From NCBI RefSeq assembly GCF_900102165.1, contig NZ_FNBD01000017.1, positions 1 through 55,823 on the forward strand: a DNA stretch of 55,823 bases, in the 5' to 3' direction. Source of the stretch: Cellulophaga baltica. Its GTDB lineage: Bacteria; Bacteroidota; Bacteroidia; Flavobacteriales; Flavobacteriaceae. The position numbers and the translations under genes were made by a program. Each line of letters opens with the position of its first letter. Within the stretch, counting starts at the first letter, position 1. Shown in pieces: positions 1 to 7,777 of this stretch. The notes beneath the pieces are model-generated. The model was not told the DNA's origin and made no database searches. It worked only from the letters and a program-made list of their open reading frames with translations.

Positions 1-93
1 TAATTATTGAACCGCCGTATACGAGACCCGTATGTACGGTGGTGTGAGAGGCGCACTCCGTTCCTAATTAGGGGCGGAGCCGTCTACTCGATT
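1..93 (+). mobile_element. 3' end of a group II intron (domains V and VI)
   Basis: Positions 9-43 fold as a domain V hairpin: nine base pairs at the base (ACCGCCGTA with TACGGTGGT), a two-base TG bulge on the 3' side, then a four-base-pair upper stem capped by a small loop. Positions 56-79 form a domain VI-like hairpin (CTCCGTTCC with GGGGCGGAG, loop TAATTA), followed by CTACTCGAT, which resembles the branch-point and 3'-splice region of bacterial introns. The intron should end near 91-93. Its reverse transcriptase/maturase gene would lie to the left, outside the window, so whether the intron is intact cannot be judged. The upper loop is not a clean GNRA tetraloop, which may mean a divergent or decaying copy. 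Confidence 0.75.
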
Positions 94-148
94 ATAGGCA
101 GGCTTTATTTTAATTTCATGGTTCTTCAATCATTAATAGATGTTTGCT

Positions 149-1252
149 TCACTGTGGTGTAGATTGAGCAAACGAGAACCCAAGTCTTTCATCTTTCCAA
201 TCGCATTGTGAAAGTTCTTCAATAAAAGGACAGCCACCCATACAAGTCTTTTGAAAGGCACATGAAGTGCAACCGTTGTTTAGAATATTATTTCTATACT
301 TTTTGAAATAGGTGTTTTTCTGCCAAATATCAATCATCTTTTCCGTTCTTAAATCTCCATACCAATCGGTGTTGGTCATAAAAGAACAAGGCATCATCCT
401 TAAATTTTCATCAACAAAAGCAGAAAACCTTCCTGCATCGCAACCCTCGTAAAATTCTGAATTCACATTCACATATTTTACTACTCCTGAAATACTGCAA
501 CTATCAAAGCCAATTTTCAAAGCACCTTTACTTTGATTTACTAAACCATAGAATTCTTTTAATTTTACCTTGTCTTTAAGTAACAATGTCATGTCGGGTT
601 TTCTTCCGATTGGTTTATAGTTCAGGAATATCAGAGAATTTATTCCTTCCAAAAATGCTGGTGGATTTCTTAACCATTCAATTGCTGTATTGATAGTTTG
701 ACTATCTGTTACAAAGTGAACATTTGCTTTTATTCCATATTCAAATAGTTTTTCAAGATGTTTTCTGAACTCGGTGTATGGCTCGTAAGCACTAATAGCA
801 ACAGAGCCGCATAATTCTTTTGTTGCTTTCAAAATGTCAGGCGTAAGCCCTCTGCCATTTGTGGTGTAACATGGAACAATTCCATGTTCAACAGTAGTCT
901 CAAGTATCTCTATAAAGTCGGGATGTTGATTTGGATTTCCACCGCCTAATGCAACTTGGAAAACATCCATTTCCTTTGCTTGCTCCATGATTAATTTGTA
1001 ATCGCTAAGCGACATGTGATTTCCTTTTGGTGTTGATTTTCTATAACAAAAAGAACAACCTTGATCACACCAGTTAGTAATACTTATATCGAGTAATTCT
1101 GGGCCATGCATAGCCCAAAGAGGTTCGGGATAACCTTTTTCCTCTGCACGCACAAAATATCCAGTCTTTTTATTAAATAAAACTGAATAATGCTGATCTG
1201 CATATTTTCTATGAACTATATTTTTATTTTTACCAACCATCTTCTTGAGCAT
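149..1252 (-). CDS. Radical SAM/SPASM domain protein (putative peptide maturase)
   Basis: The 367-residue protein has a radical SAM core with the iron-sulfur motif C62-xxx-C66-xx-C69. Its C-terminus has the seven-cysteine SPASM pattern: C271, C289, then C328-x2-C331-x5-C337-x3-C341, and a last C350. SPASM proteins of this layout carry auxiliary iron-sulfur clusters and typically modify ribosomally made peptides or proteins. It is the last gene of a four-gene minus-strand operon. Its start overlaps the 3' end of the 140-residue TNSSS protein gene by 23 nt, which points to translational coupling. A second ATG at codon 5 (position 1240) would also overlap. I infer that one or both small upstream proteins are its substrates, but nothing in the sequence proves it. 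Enzyme class is secure; the substrate is unknown. Confidence 0.85.
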   Translation of the reverse strand: MLKKMVGKNKNIVHRKYADQHYSVLFNKKTGYFVRAEEKGYPEPLWAMHGPELLDISITNWCDQGCSFCYRKSTPKGNHMSLSDYKLIMEQAKEMDVFQVALGGGNPNQHPDFIEILETTVEHGIVPCYTTNGRGLTPDILKATKELCGSVAISAYEPYTEFRKHLEKLFEYGIKANVHFVTDSQTINTAIEWLRNPPAFLEGINSLIFLNYKPIGRKPDMTLLLKDKVKLKEFYGLVNQSKGALKIGFDSCSISGVVKYVNVNSEFYEGCDAGRFSAFVDENLRMMPCSFMTNTDWYGDLRTEKMIDIWQKNTYFKKYRNNILNNGCTSCAFQKTCMGGCPFIEELSQCDWKDERLGFSFAQSTPQ

Positions 1253-1652
1253 CGATATATAAATTACTACTTTCTATAATGAAATCATCGGTGCAAAAAA
1301 AGCATTCAGTTTCATCAGTATCACTACTCAGTTGACCTATATAAACGTTTTTGCCATTTTTTTCTGCTTCAAGAATTTTTGGCAATACTTCCTTGCCACT
1401 TTTCCAAAGTCTTTTTTCTATAAATTCTTCAAATGTTGAGTAGGCACCACCATAATGTTTTTCATAATACTCACGGGCTGGCTCCATGTCATCCTTGAAA
1501 GCATTAAACAAAGATTGGTAAATGTCAACAAACGTTGAATCATCTTTTACTCCAACTGCTTCAACGAAATCTTTGAAGTTAAATTCGCCATCGCTGATTA
1601 TCACGAATGAAGTGGATGAACTGTTTGTTACAAAGTCATATCTTATTTTCAT
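1230..1652 (-). CDS. Small protein with N-terminal DFVTNSSSTSF motif
   Basis: The 140-residue protein begins MKIRYDFVTNSSSTSFVI, with the T9-N10-S11-S12-S13-T14-S15-F16 run at the extreme N-terminus. I recall closely similar N-termini (DFVTNSSSSSF) on many otherwise different bacterial proteins of unknown function; I cannot cite a characterised role. The rest is acidic and has no catalytic motif I recognise. It is a paralogue of the 134-residue protein encoded just upstream: both begin MK-x-x-YDF, share an F(V/I)E-xx-GV-x-D segment and a YS(T/S)-x-E-x-F segment. Its ATG overlaps the preceding TGA in an ATGA junction, and its 3' end overlaps the radical SAM gene by 23 nt. Being next to a SPASM enzyme makes it a candidate modification substrate; that is inference. 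Confidence 0.75.
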   Translation of the reverse strand: MKIRYDFVTNSSSTSFVIISDGEFNFKDFVEAVGVKDDSTFVDIYQSLFNAFKDDMEPAREYYEKHYGGAYSTFEEFIEKRLWKSGKEVLPKILEAEKNGKNVYIGQLSSDTDETECFFCTDDFIIESSNLYIDAQEDGW

Positions 1653-2053
1653 TTGCTTGAATTTTTAAGAGTTAATATTTCCATTACTCTGTCATACATT
1701 GTATCTGAAAATGTGAATTGGGCAATTCCATAATCACCGTATGAATTATCATCTTTTCTGTATAGTAGGCAGTCAGGATTGTTCTTTCGTTCTTCCATCA
1801 ATTCAACAATGTGTTTTTCTTTAAGATTGTATTTTCTGTAAAGAAAACTTTCTATTGAGCTATACTCAAACGAATAGTATTTTTTATACTCTTTATCTAC
1901 ATCAATCAACTCAGATGTTACACTGTCATACATTCTTGAAAACATTCTCAATGAATAACCATCTTGAACGCCAGCTTTTTCAATAAAAATTTCCTTTGTC
2001 AAATTTTTATTAATCAATAGGAGAGATTTATAAAAGTCATAACTTAATTTCAT
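1649..2053 (-). CDS. Small paralogue of the TNSSS protein, motif lost
   Basis: The 134-residue protein has no known domain I can name. It aligns from end to end by eye with the 140-residue protein that follows it, but its N-terminus reads MKLSYDFYKSLLLINKN, so the TNSSSTSF run is replaced by hydrophobic and basic residues. Both share a YDF start, an (F)IEKAGV/VEAVGV segment and a Tyr-rich YSS-IESF region. The gene begins inside the last 17 nt of the STAND NTPase gene and ends in an ATGA overlap with the next gene, so all four genes appear to be co-translated. It may be a non-modified partner, an immunity-like or adaptor protein, or a second substrate. Function unknown. Confidence 0.7.
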   Translation of the reverse strand: MKLSYDFYKSLLLINKNLTKEIFIEKAGVQDGYSLRMFSRMYDSVTSELIDVDKEYKKYYSFEYSSIESFLYRKYNLKEKHIVELMEERKNNPDCLLYRKDDNSYGDYGIAQFTFSDTMYDRVMEILTLKNSSK

Positions 2054-4679
2054 ACGAACTTATAAATTGTTTAATTGCGTTAGTCAATGTTTCATTTTTG
2101 CTTTCCAATGCTTTACTAAGGTGTATTTTCCCTTGTTCAGAATGTCGGAAAAAATATTTCTCATAGATAGATTGAATATTCCAACGATCTTTATTGGTGA
2201 ACATGTAAATCAAGAGTTCAAAGAGTTTTTCATAATAAAATACATCGTCTGCTTCTCTCTTTTCCAAAATGTCATCAAATTGATTAACCAATTGTTCTTG
2301 ATTTATCAATCTTGAATGTCCCCACCTGTCTGTTCCAAATTTGCTTACGAAACATTCAACATATTGCTTTGTGTCAAACTCACGCAACAACTCAAACAAA
2401 AATTCAATGCTTAGATTATTATAGTAGGTAATATCATATCGGATTATGAGATTCCAAATAATGGAATCACTATACCTTTCATTGCCTAACAGTTTTCCTT
2501 TAAGAACATTTTTATCCTCATTGGTTACTTGAGAATCTTTAAGAGAGAAAATGCATTTTGAAAATACTGCTTCAAACCAAGGTTGTTTGACAAGGATTTC
2601 GTGTAGTTGTTTATCTAAACCTTTCCTTGATACATAAAATAGAAAAGTGCTGCATCCTTCAAGTAATGGAGATTTTTCGTTGACCTGATTTTCAATAAAC
2701 GAAGTAAATTCTTCTACTGATTTTTTGTAAAGAACTTCAACTAAGTATTGGGAGATTAAAAAATCTCGAAACTCATCAAATGTAAAATTAACAACTTCGG
2801 AAGAAGTGAAAATTCCCTTTTCATCAGTTTGAATATCTCTTTTAACAAGAATGTTTTCATCCAAAAATCGGACATACATTTCTCTATCACTAGAGTTGGC
2901 AATAATTCTATCCAGAGGAACATTAACATAGGTCTTTTCATGAATCATAAACTCTACAACACTTTGAATAAAATTCCTGATGTCAAAATTACCTGACACT
3001 TTAAATTCATCATTGGTTTTTAGCCGCTTGTTTATTTCATCACTTTTAGTTTCATAGTATTTTTCAAAGAGTTCTTGCTTGTAAATGTTTTCAATTCTTT
3101 CAAGTTTTTGGTTTTGATATGCCTCACAAAAAATCCTTAACAGAAGAAAATTTTCTACAAGTTGCTCATGTGCTTTGTTGGAAATCCCATTATGCTCAAT
3201 TTTGAAATGATTGAAATAAATGCGGAGCAGTTTTTTCTTTAAATCATCATCTGGACGCTGACTTAGTAACGAAGTTATTTTTTTCGTCTCCTTTGCAAAT
3301 GAAGATGCTTCAAGATTAGAAAAGTTTTGTTCGTAATATTCAGTTCGACAACTAAGAACAATTTTCACAAAATCATGTTCAAGCAATTCAGAAACGAAAG
3401 TTTCTAAATTCTGACTTAACAATTTTGAGTTATAGTTTTCATTAATGCCGTCAATAACTAAAACGAAAAATTTCCCCTGTTTATAGCAAAGTGTTTTAAG
3501 GTTATTTAGGAATTCTTCAAAAGTATAGTTTGGTGAATCGGGAAAAATTCTTTGCAGTAATGACTGTCTTAAATCATTTGGTTTGACTTCTGTTCCAGTA
3601 AGAAATGCAGTTGGTATTTCTCTTTTGACTAAAAAGTTTTCAGAAAAATCACAAAGAAAATTTGTCTTTCCCTGACCTGCTGTTTCTGTTATCAATGCAA
3701 CTCTTGCTCTTAGGAATTCTAAATCATCAATCCTGTCCCTGAATTTGGATTCAAATTTATACTTCTCATTTGATCCAATTTTTATGTCTGTTATTTCTTG
3801 ACGTTTGTTAACTAAGTAATTGTGCCACTTTGAAATTATTGCTGTGCAGTTGCTTACAGTCATTTCTCCATTCGCTGGCTTTAACTTTTCAAAATCATAA
3901 TTGAATAGTGAGTGCCTTTTCTTTGCAAGGAAATTGTTGAAGTAGCGGAAATCAAGTATACTACTTTCATGAAAGCATTTTTCTGAATAGAATACTGAAT
4001 CACATAAGTATCTCAAATTATCTTTTTGATCCCCCGTCTCAATGAAAGTATTTTGAAGGTATTTTCCAGAGTTGATCTGCTTTTTAATTTGTCTGTTTAC
4101 CTGTGATTTTAATGCTTGTGAAATTTTATCAGGTGTAAGTTTCTTGCTCTCATTATCTGCAACCAAAGATTCAACAGAAGTTTTGATTGAGGCAGTATCC
4201 GTTTTTACAGATACAACAAGACCAATAACTTCTTCTATAGCTTGGCTAATATCAAAGATTTGGCTTTTGTAGTTCTCATCAATAAATAGTTTTTTTAAAA
4301 CCTTGTCAGCATTTACCTTTTCTGTGAATAGCGAATAAAAATCTTCTAGGTCTTTTGGAGTAGGTTGAATGATTTTAGGGAATTTTTTGAAGTCGCCTTT
4401 GATTTCGTCTAGAGTCCCTTTTTTGAATAACACGTATAATGTTAAGTGTTCAAAGAATATTTGAGAATGGTAAAAAGGGAACATACCATTGGAACTATCG
4501 TATTTATGGTTTTGCTCAAAATCTTCAATGGTTTCGTAGATGATTTTTACTAGCTGTTTTTTGTACTTCTTTTCAGGGAATAGTAATTTTTTGAACCTGC
4601 CATAACCTTCCTCCTTAATAAATTGGTCAACACATTTAAGAGAGACATAAGTAATTATTGTAAGTGTTACTGGTTCCAT
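2037..4679 (-). CDS. NACHT-like STAND NTPase
   Basis: The 880-residue protein contains a P-loop NTPase of the STAND/NACHT type: Walker A TAGQGKTN near residues 332-339, Walker B FFVLVIDGINE near 400-410, and a sensor-like VLSCRTEYYE about 40 residues later. Residues 1-300 form an alpha-helical N-terminal region with no nuclease, TIR or protease motif that I recognise, and include a likely short helical linker near 150-175. The 250-residue C-terminus is helical and may be the sensor. STAND NTPases often act as switch-like sensors, and bacterial NACHT and AVAST members defend against phage. Here the gene leads an operon with two small paralogues and a radical SAM/SPASM enzyme, a partnership I do not know from described systems. 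Two large palindromes lie 65-131 bp upstream of the ATG and may control it. Confidence 0.8.
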   Translation of the reverse strand: MEPVTLTIITYVSLKCVDQFIKEEGYGRFKKLLFPEKKYKKQLVKIIYETIEDFEQNHKYDSSNGMFPFYHSQIFFEHLTLYVLFKKGTLDEIKGDFKKFPKIIQPTPKDLEDFYSLFTEKVNADKVLKKLFIDENYKSQIFDISQAIEEVIGLVVSVKTDTASIKTSVESLVADNESKKLTPDKISQALKSQVNRQIKKQINSGKYLQNTFIETGDQKDNLRYLCDSVFYSEKCFHESSILDFRYFNNFLAKKRHSLFNYDFEKLKPANGEMTVSNCTAIISKWHNYLVNKRQEITDIKIGSNEKYKFESKFRDRIDDLEFLRARVALITETAGQGKTNFLCDFSENFLVKREIPTAFLTGTEVKPNDLRQSLLQRIFPDSPNYTFEEFLNNLKTLCYKQGKFFVLVIDGINENYNSKLLSQNLETFVSELLEHDFVKIVLSCRTEYYEQNFSNLEASSFAKETKKITSLLSQRPDDDLKKKLLRIYFNHFKIEHNGISNKAHEQLVENFLLLRIFCEAYQNQKLERIENIYKQELFEKYYETKSDEINKRLKTNDEFKVSGNFDIRNFIQSVVEFMIHEKTYVNVPLDRIIANSSDREMYVRFLDENILVKRDIQTDEKGIFTSSEVVNFTFDEFRDFLISQYLVEVLYKKSVEEFTSFIENQVNEKSPLLEGCSTFLFYVSRKGLDKQLHEILVKQPWFEAVFSKCIFSLKDSQVTNEDKNVLKGKLLGNERYSDSIIWNLIIRYDITYYNNLSIEFLFELLREFDTKQYVECFVSKFGTDRWGHSRLINQEQLVNQFDDILEKREADDVFYYEKLFELLIYMFTNKDRWNIQSIYEKYFFRHSEQGKIHLSKALESKNETLTNAIKQFISSYEIKL

Positions 4680-4743
4680 TTAAGTGCGCTAGTTTTATAA
4701 TTCATTGCTCTAGTGTCGTTTTTTTTGCTTGCCTATAACAATT

Positions 4744-4769
4744 GTATAATGAACATATGTTCATTATAC
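4744..4769. promoter_or_regulatory. 26-bp perfect palindrome, first of two
   Basis: The half site GTATAATGAACAT is followed directly by its exact reverse complement, with no spacer. The inner 24 bp are identical to the core of the second palindrome at 4779-4810. It lies 65-90 bp upstream of the STAND NTPase start codon, where an operator would sit. The factor that binds is not identifiable in the window. Confidence 0.6.
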
Positions 4770-4778
4770 CGCCAATTT

Positions 4779-4810
4779 AAGATATAATGAACATATGTTC
4801 ATTATATCTT
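4779..4810. promoter_or_regulatory. 32-bp perfect palindrome, second of two
   Basis: The half site AAGATATAATGAACAT is followed by its exact reverse complement. It shares the TATAATGAACAT/ATGTTCATTATA core with the palindrome at 4744-4769; the two centres are 38 bp apart. A duplicated operator for a dimeric regulator, or a cruciform/processing element, are both possible. Confidence 0.6.
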
Positions 4811-5043
4811 TTATATTATTTCGATAATTAAACCAGCTTCATTACAATACCAGAAGGTACCTTTTAAGGCTTTTGTGAGTTTTTCTTATGATGTGTTAAA
4901 ATTCATTTGTGAAGCAAACATTATTTAAAGTTATCTTCAGTGTAATTTTTTACCGAACCGCAGTCTTAACTAATTATTATTTAATAGCTCTATAGATTTA
5001 TAGGGAATCTTAACTTCTTTATGGATATTTCTTAGATTAATTG

Positions 5044-5085
5044 AGATAATACTTATATGTTCTAAATATATAAGATTTATTATCT
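5044..5085. repeat. Long imperfect inverted repeat
   Basis: AGATAATA (5044-5051) plus CTTATAT (5052-5058) pair with ATATAAG (5068-5074) and TATTATCT (5078-5085), leaving a three-base ATT bulge and a nine-base loop. The 15 paired bases are all A/T-rich except for three C-G pairs. It may be a recombinase-binding or replication site of the neighbouring element, or a terminator-like structure; it has no T-tract. Confidence 0.4.
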
Positions 5086-5312
5086 AAGGAATATCTCGCC
5101 TTTGTAATGATTAGAGAAAACCGGCCGAGAAGTGTTGGTTGTTGACAAATGTCTTTAAAACTAATGGAGATAGGTGGTACTAATAAAACTCTTTAGCAAC
5201 TTTTGATCAACTTCTTTGAAGAAATTCTAGTTGCTTTAATGTTGACACAATGTTTTTTGCTGATTACCTGACTTTGTTAGTTTTTTTTTAGGCAATCAAC
5301 AAATCAACAATT

Positions 5313-6506
5313 TTAATCACTTTTAAAATACTCTTTACTAAATGTATAATGCCTTCCCTTATGTGATGTTTCTTCTACTATTGGTTTATTCAATGTAGAG
5401 TTAGAAATATGATACTTTATATAAGTGCTATTTTTAGTTTCTAAATTATACTTATTTTTTAGAAGATCAGAAATTTTGAAGGAGGAAACTCTAATATTGT
5501 TTTTAAGCAATTTATCCACTAAATCTCCTGCGGAATATTTTAGTTCTTCTTTTTCAAACATGTAAAATTCATCACTAATAATTTGCTCTAACTCTTTATG
5601 GAGGTAGGTCTTATTTCCATTCTTTAAAACTCTCAAAGCATCTGTGTAAATTTGATCTTTAGTAAACCACATTCTAGTTTTTTTAGGAGAAATAATTGAT
5701 CTATTATTTATGAAATCTAAAAAGTAAGGTATTTCGGTATTTAAGTCATCCAATAAATTCGGGTTATCCTCTTCCAAATTAAATGGAATAATTTTTCTGA
5801 CCCAGTACCTCGTTTCTTCAGCATCTATATATACAAAGTTCTCTTCATTATTAGAACATAATACAAATTTTCCAAAAAAACTGCCTTCTACTTTGTCTTT
5901 TCCTTTTGCTTCACTTTTATAAGTTTTAGCAGTTGCTAGATTCTTCAGGCGTTCACTATCTTCTCTTTTGTCGAGTAAGACTTCATCCACAGCAATTATT
6001 AATTTGGAAGCCCAATCAGAGTTAAACCTAGATCTAAAATCTTCATTATTATTAATAGTCATGTTATTTTGAAAAATAAGTTTCAACCAATTGATGAATG
6101 TTGTTTTACCAGTATTTCGTTCATTACTAACAAGACATAAGATTGGAAGTACCTGGGAGGGGTACTTCCAAAGTATACTTAAATAATCAAGAGCTAAATT
6201 GTATTGCTCCTCAAAAATATGTTTTAGAAATTTTTCGGTCTCTCTGAAATCTCCACTATTGGTTTTATGGTTTAATTCTTCGTATTTATTATAAAACCCA
6301 TCAATTTCAGATTTATAATTAGTGTGAGATGGAATTAAGCAAAAGCCATCATATTTGTTGATACCCTTTATATATTCTTTACCGTGATCTGTACTTATTT
6401 CATTTTTAGACCAAGCAACTAAAGTTTTTATATGGTCTCCACTATGTAATGGTATTGTAACATCCTTATAATATGTTGTTCCTATTCTTAAATATTTTTG
6501 TTTCAT
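5313..6506 (-). CDS. SF3 helicase / primase-helicase-like replication protein
   Basis: The 397-residue protein carries a superfamily 3 helicase core: Walker A SNERNTGKTTF near 127-137, Walker B LIIAVDE with D174-E175, a CSNN sensor near 217-220 (motif C), and a likely arginine finger at ETRYW, R233. This arrangement matches the DUF5906/primase-associated ATPases of phages, satellites and small integrative elements. A winged-helix-like C-terminus (SAGDLVDKLLKNN) would bind DNA. No separate primase active site is visible in the first 110 residues. It lies 2 nt after a small unknown gene and appears to end the element's operon. It probably lets the excised element replicate. Function class confident, element type not. 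Confidence 0.8.
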   Translation of the reverse strand: MKQKYLRIGTTYYKDVTIPLHSGDHIKTLVAWSKNEISTDHGKEYIKGINKYDGFCLIPSHTNYKSEIDGFYNKYEELNHKTNSGDFRETEKFLKHIFEEQYNLALDYLSILWKYPSQVLPILCLVSNERNTGKTTFINWLKLIFQNNMTINNNEDFRSRFNSDWASKLIIAVDEVLLDKREDSERLKNLATAKTYKSEAKGKDKVEGSFFGKFVLCSNNEENFVYIDAEETRYWVRKIIPFNLEEDNPNLLDDLNTEIPYFLDFINNRSIISPKKTRMWFTKDQIYTDALRVLKNGNKTYLHKELEQIISDEFYMFEKEELKYSAGDLVDKLLKNNIRVSSFKISDLLKNKYNLETKNSTYIKYHISNSTLNKPIVEETSHKGRHYTFSKEYFKSD

Positions 6507-6508
6507 AA

Positions 6509-6823
6509 CTAAAGGTTTATTTTAAGGTGGCCCATTTTACTGTAATCAATAATTGGATTTTTATTTTCAAACAATAAGGCTATATTAACACCATGCATAG
6601 AGTGGTCTTCCTTGCACATTTTTATTATTTCTTGCTCTATATCATAAAGTGGGAGTCGAGGTAGATATTCAACTATTTCTATCATGATATTGACTTTTGT
6701 AATTAAAGCATTTATCATATTTCTATTAATCTGCTGGTATGTAGTAATGCTAATTAGATCCCGATATAATTCTCTCAGGTGGGTTTCTATTTTATATGTT
6801 ATAAGTTTTTTATTATTTGACAT
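6509..6823 (-). CDS. Small helical protein of unknown function
   Basis: The 104-residue protein is predicted by eye to be mainly alpha-helical, without cysteine pairs, signal peptide or membrane segment. I do not recognise the family. It overlaps the 139-residue zinc-ribbon gene by 11 nt at its start and is followed 2 nt later by the SF3 helicase gene, so it is very likely translated as part of the element's replication operon. A role as an accessory replication protein is a guess from position only. Confidence 0.6.
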   Translation of the reverse strand: MSNNKKLITYKIETHLRELYRDLISITTYQQINRNMINALITKVNIMIEIVEYLPRLPLYDIEQEIIKMCKEDHSMHGVNIALLFENKNPIIDYSKMGHLKINL

Positions 6824-7232
6824 GTATATTTTTTTTATAAATTATTATTTGGTTGGTGATATCAAAATATGCTCGGGCACCATCAGTTCTTGGCGGCATA
6901 TTTTTTATAAGCGTCAATTTGCTAATACCAATATTTAATATTTTTTGAATATCGCCTTTAGTAGCAGGTTTGTTTTCTTCCTTAGTTAGTAGATTAGTTG
7001 CAATATTGGTAGCTAGGCTTCCTACCGCAGCATTCCCGATTCCAGACCAACTCATTTTGTCCTTTACGGATACTTCTTTTGGTTTTTTAAAGTCTGGTAA
7101 GTTTTCCTTTGCTTTTTTTCTTTTTGTAAAAGAGTTTACACGACAACTACTGGAACAGTATTTTTGCTTAAATCTTCTTTTTGGAGTGTATGCTTTTCCA
7201 CAATATTCACAATTGTATGTATATCTATCCAT
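6813..7232 (-). CDS. Zinc-ribbon protein of the integrative element
   Basis: The 139-residue protein starts with a zinc-binding segment, C9-EY-C12 and later YCSSSC, followed by a basic stretch (FTKRKKAKE). The middle is Gly/Ala-rich (GIGNAAVGSLATNIATNLL), possibly a membrane-associating or packing helix; the rest is unremarkable. The same YC-xx-x-C plus basic-patch arrangement occurs in the 117-residue protein at 9767-10120, where it is joined to a helix-turn-helix. It lies between the HTH gene and the small unknown gene in the element's operon. DNA binding or recombination-directionality are plausible roles, unproven. Confidence 0.7.
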   Translation of the reverse strand: MDRYTYNCEYCGKAYTPKRRFKQKYCSSSCRVNSFTKRKKAKENLPDFKKPKEVSVKDKMSWSGIGNAAVGSLATNIATNLLTKEENKPATKGDIQKILNIGISKLTLIKNMPPRTDGARAYFDITNQIIIYKKNIHVK

Positions 7233-7261
7233 TTCTCGTTATTTTAACGTTAGACTAACGC

Positions 7262-7588
7262 TTATTGAAATAGATTTTTTGCTAAATACTCATCTGCTTT
7301 TTCGTGAAGGGAAGATTTTGTTTCACGTTTCCCACTTTTTATCCAATCATTAATTTCGGATTTAAGGAAATAGAGTTTTCCTTTTTTGTGGTAGGGTATG
7401 GCGTTTTTATGGACAAGACCGTAAATACTTCCTTTAGTCATATTCAATAGTTTTGCCACTTCATCAATAGTTAAAAAAGGATCTTCATGGGTGCTCAACG
7501 GAGCTTGAAAATTGCTTCTTAAATTCTTGGAAATCTCATCAGCTAGTACTTTTATTTCCTCAGCTGTTAATCGATAATTTAAAATCAT
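7262..7588 (-). CDS. Helix-turn-helix (excisionase-like) protein
   Basis: The 108-residue protein contains an excisionase/MerR-type winged HTH at about residues 40-90 (TIDEVAKLLNMTKGSIYGLV, then a wing with PYHKKGKLYFLKSEINDWI). This HTH_17 type is common in Bacteroidota mobile elements, where it acts as excisionase or controls the replication operon. It is the first gene of the leftward set HTH - zinc ribbon - small protein - SF3 helicase, with a 189-bp non-coding gap before it. That position suits a regulator or directionality factor. Which target it binds is not visible. Confidence 0.8.
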   Translation of the reverse strand: MILNYRLTAEEIKVLADEISKNLRSNFQAPLSTHEDPFLTIDEVAKLLNMTKGSIYGLVHKNAIPYHKKGKLYFLKSEINDWIKSGKRETKSSLHEKADEYLAKNLFQ

Positions 7589-7777
7589 TATAATTTTTTT
7601 GTGATTAATAATATGATTCGAAATTAACGAGAGATGCTATCTTTTTAAATATGTGGTGGGTATTCTGGTGGGAAGTAGAATTCTTACTGCTTATGATTTA
7701 ATATATTGATTATTAAGTTGTTATTGATTTTTTTTAATAGTAAATTCGCCTTTTTTAGCTTAAATTACTTATGTTTT

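Larger units (their letters stand above)
4680..5312. other. Intergenic region with palindromes, no gene seen
   Basis: This 633-base AT-rich gap separates the STAND NTPase operon from the integrative-element genes. It holds two tandem perfect palindromes (4744-4769 and 4779-4810), an imperfect long inverted repeat (5044-5085), and GTGAAGCAAACAT at 4909-4921, which is the exact inverse complement of 140-152. I found no open frame with a convincing start or domain and no tRNA. It could hold the operon's promoter and an end of the mobile element, but no attachment-site duplication was found by eye. Confidence 0.6.

Noticed and set aside
186-208. CTTTCCAAT near 190 as a left attachment duplicate of the mnmE 3' end
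   Set aside because: Only nine bases match and they lie within the radical SAM coding sequence; this is too short to call.
2067-2315. Plus-strand open frame opposite the STAND NTPase
   Set aside because: Antisense to a well-supported gene, with no recognisable domain.
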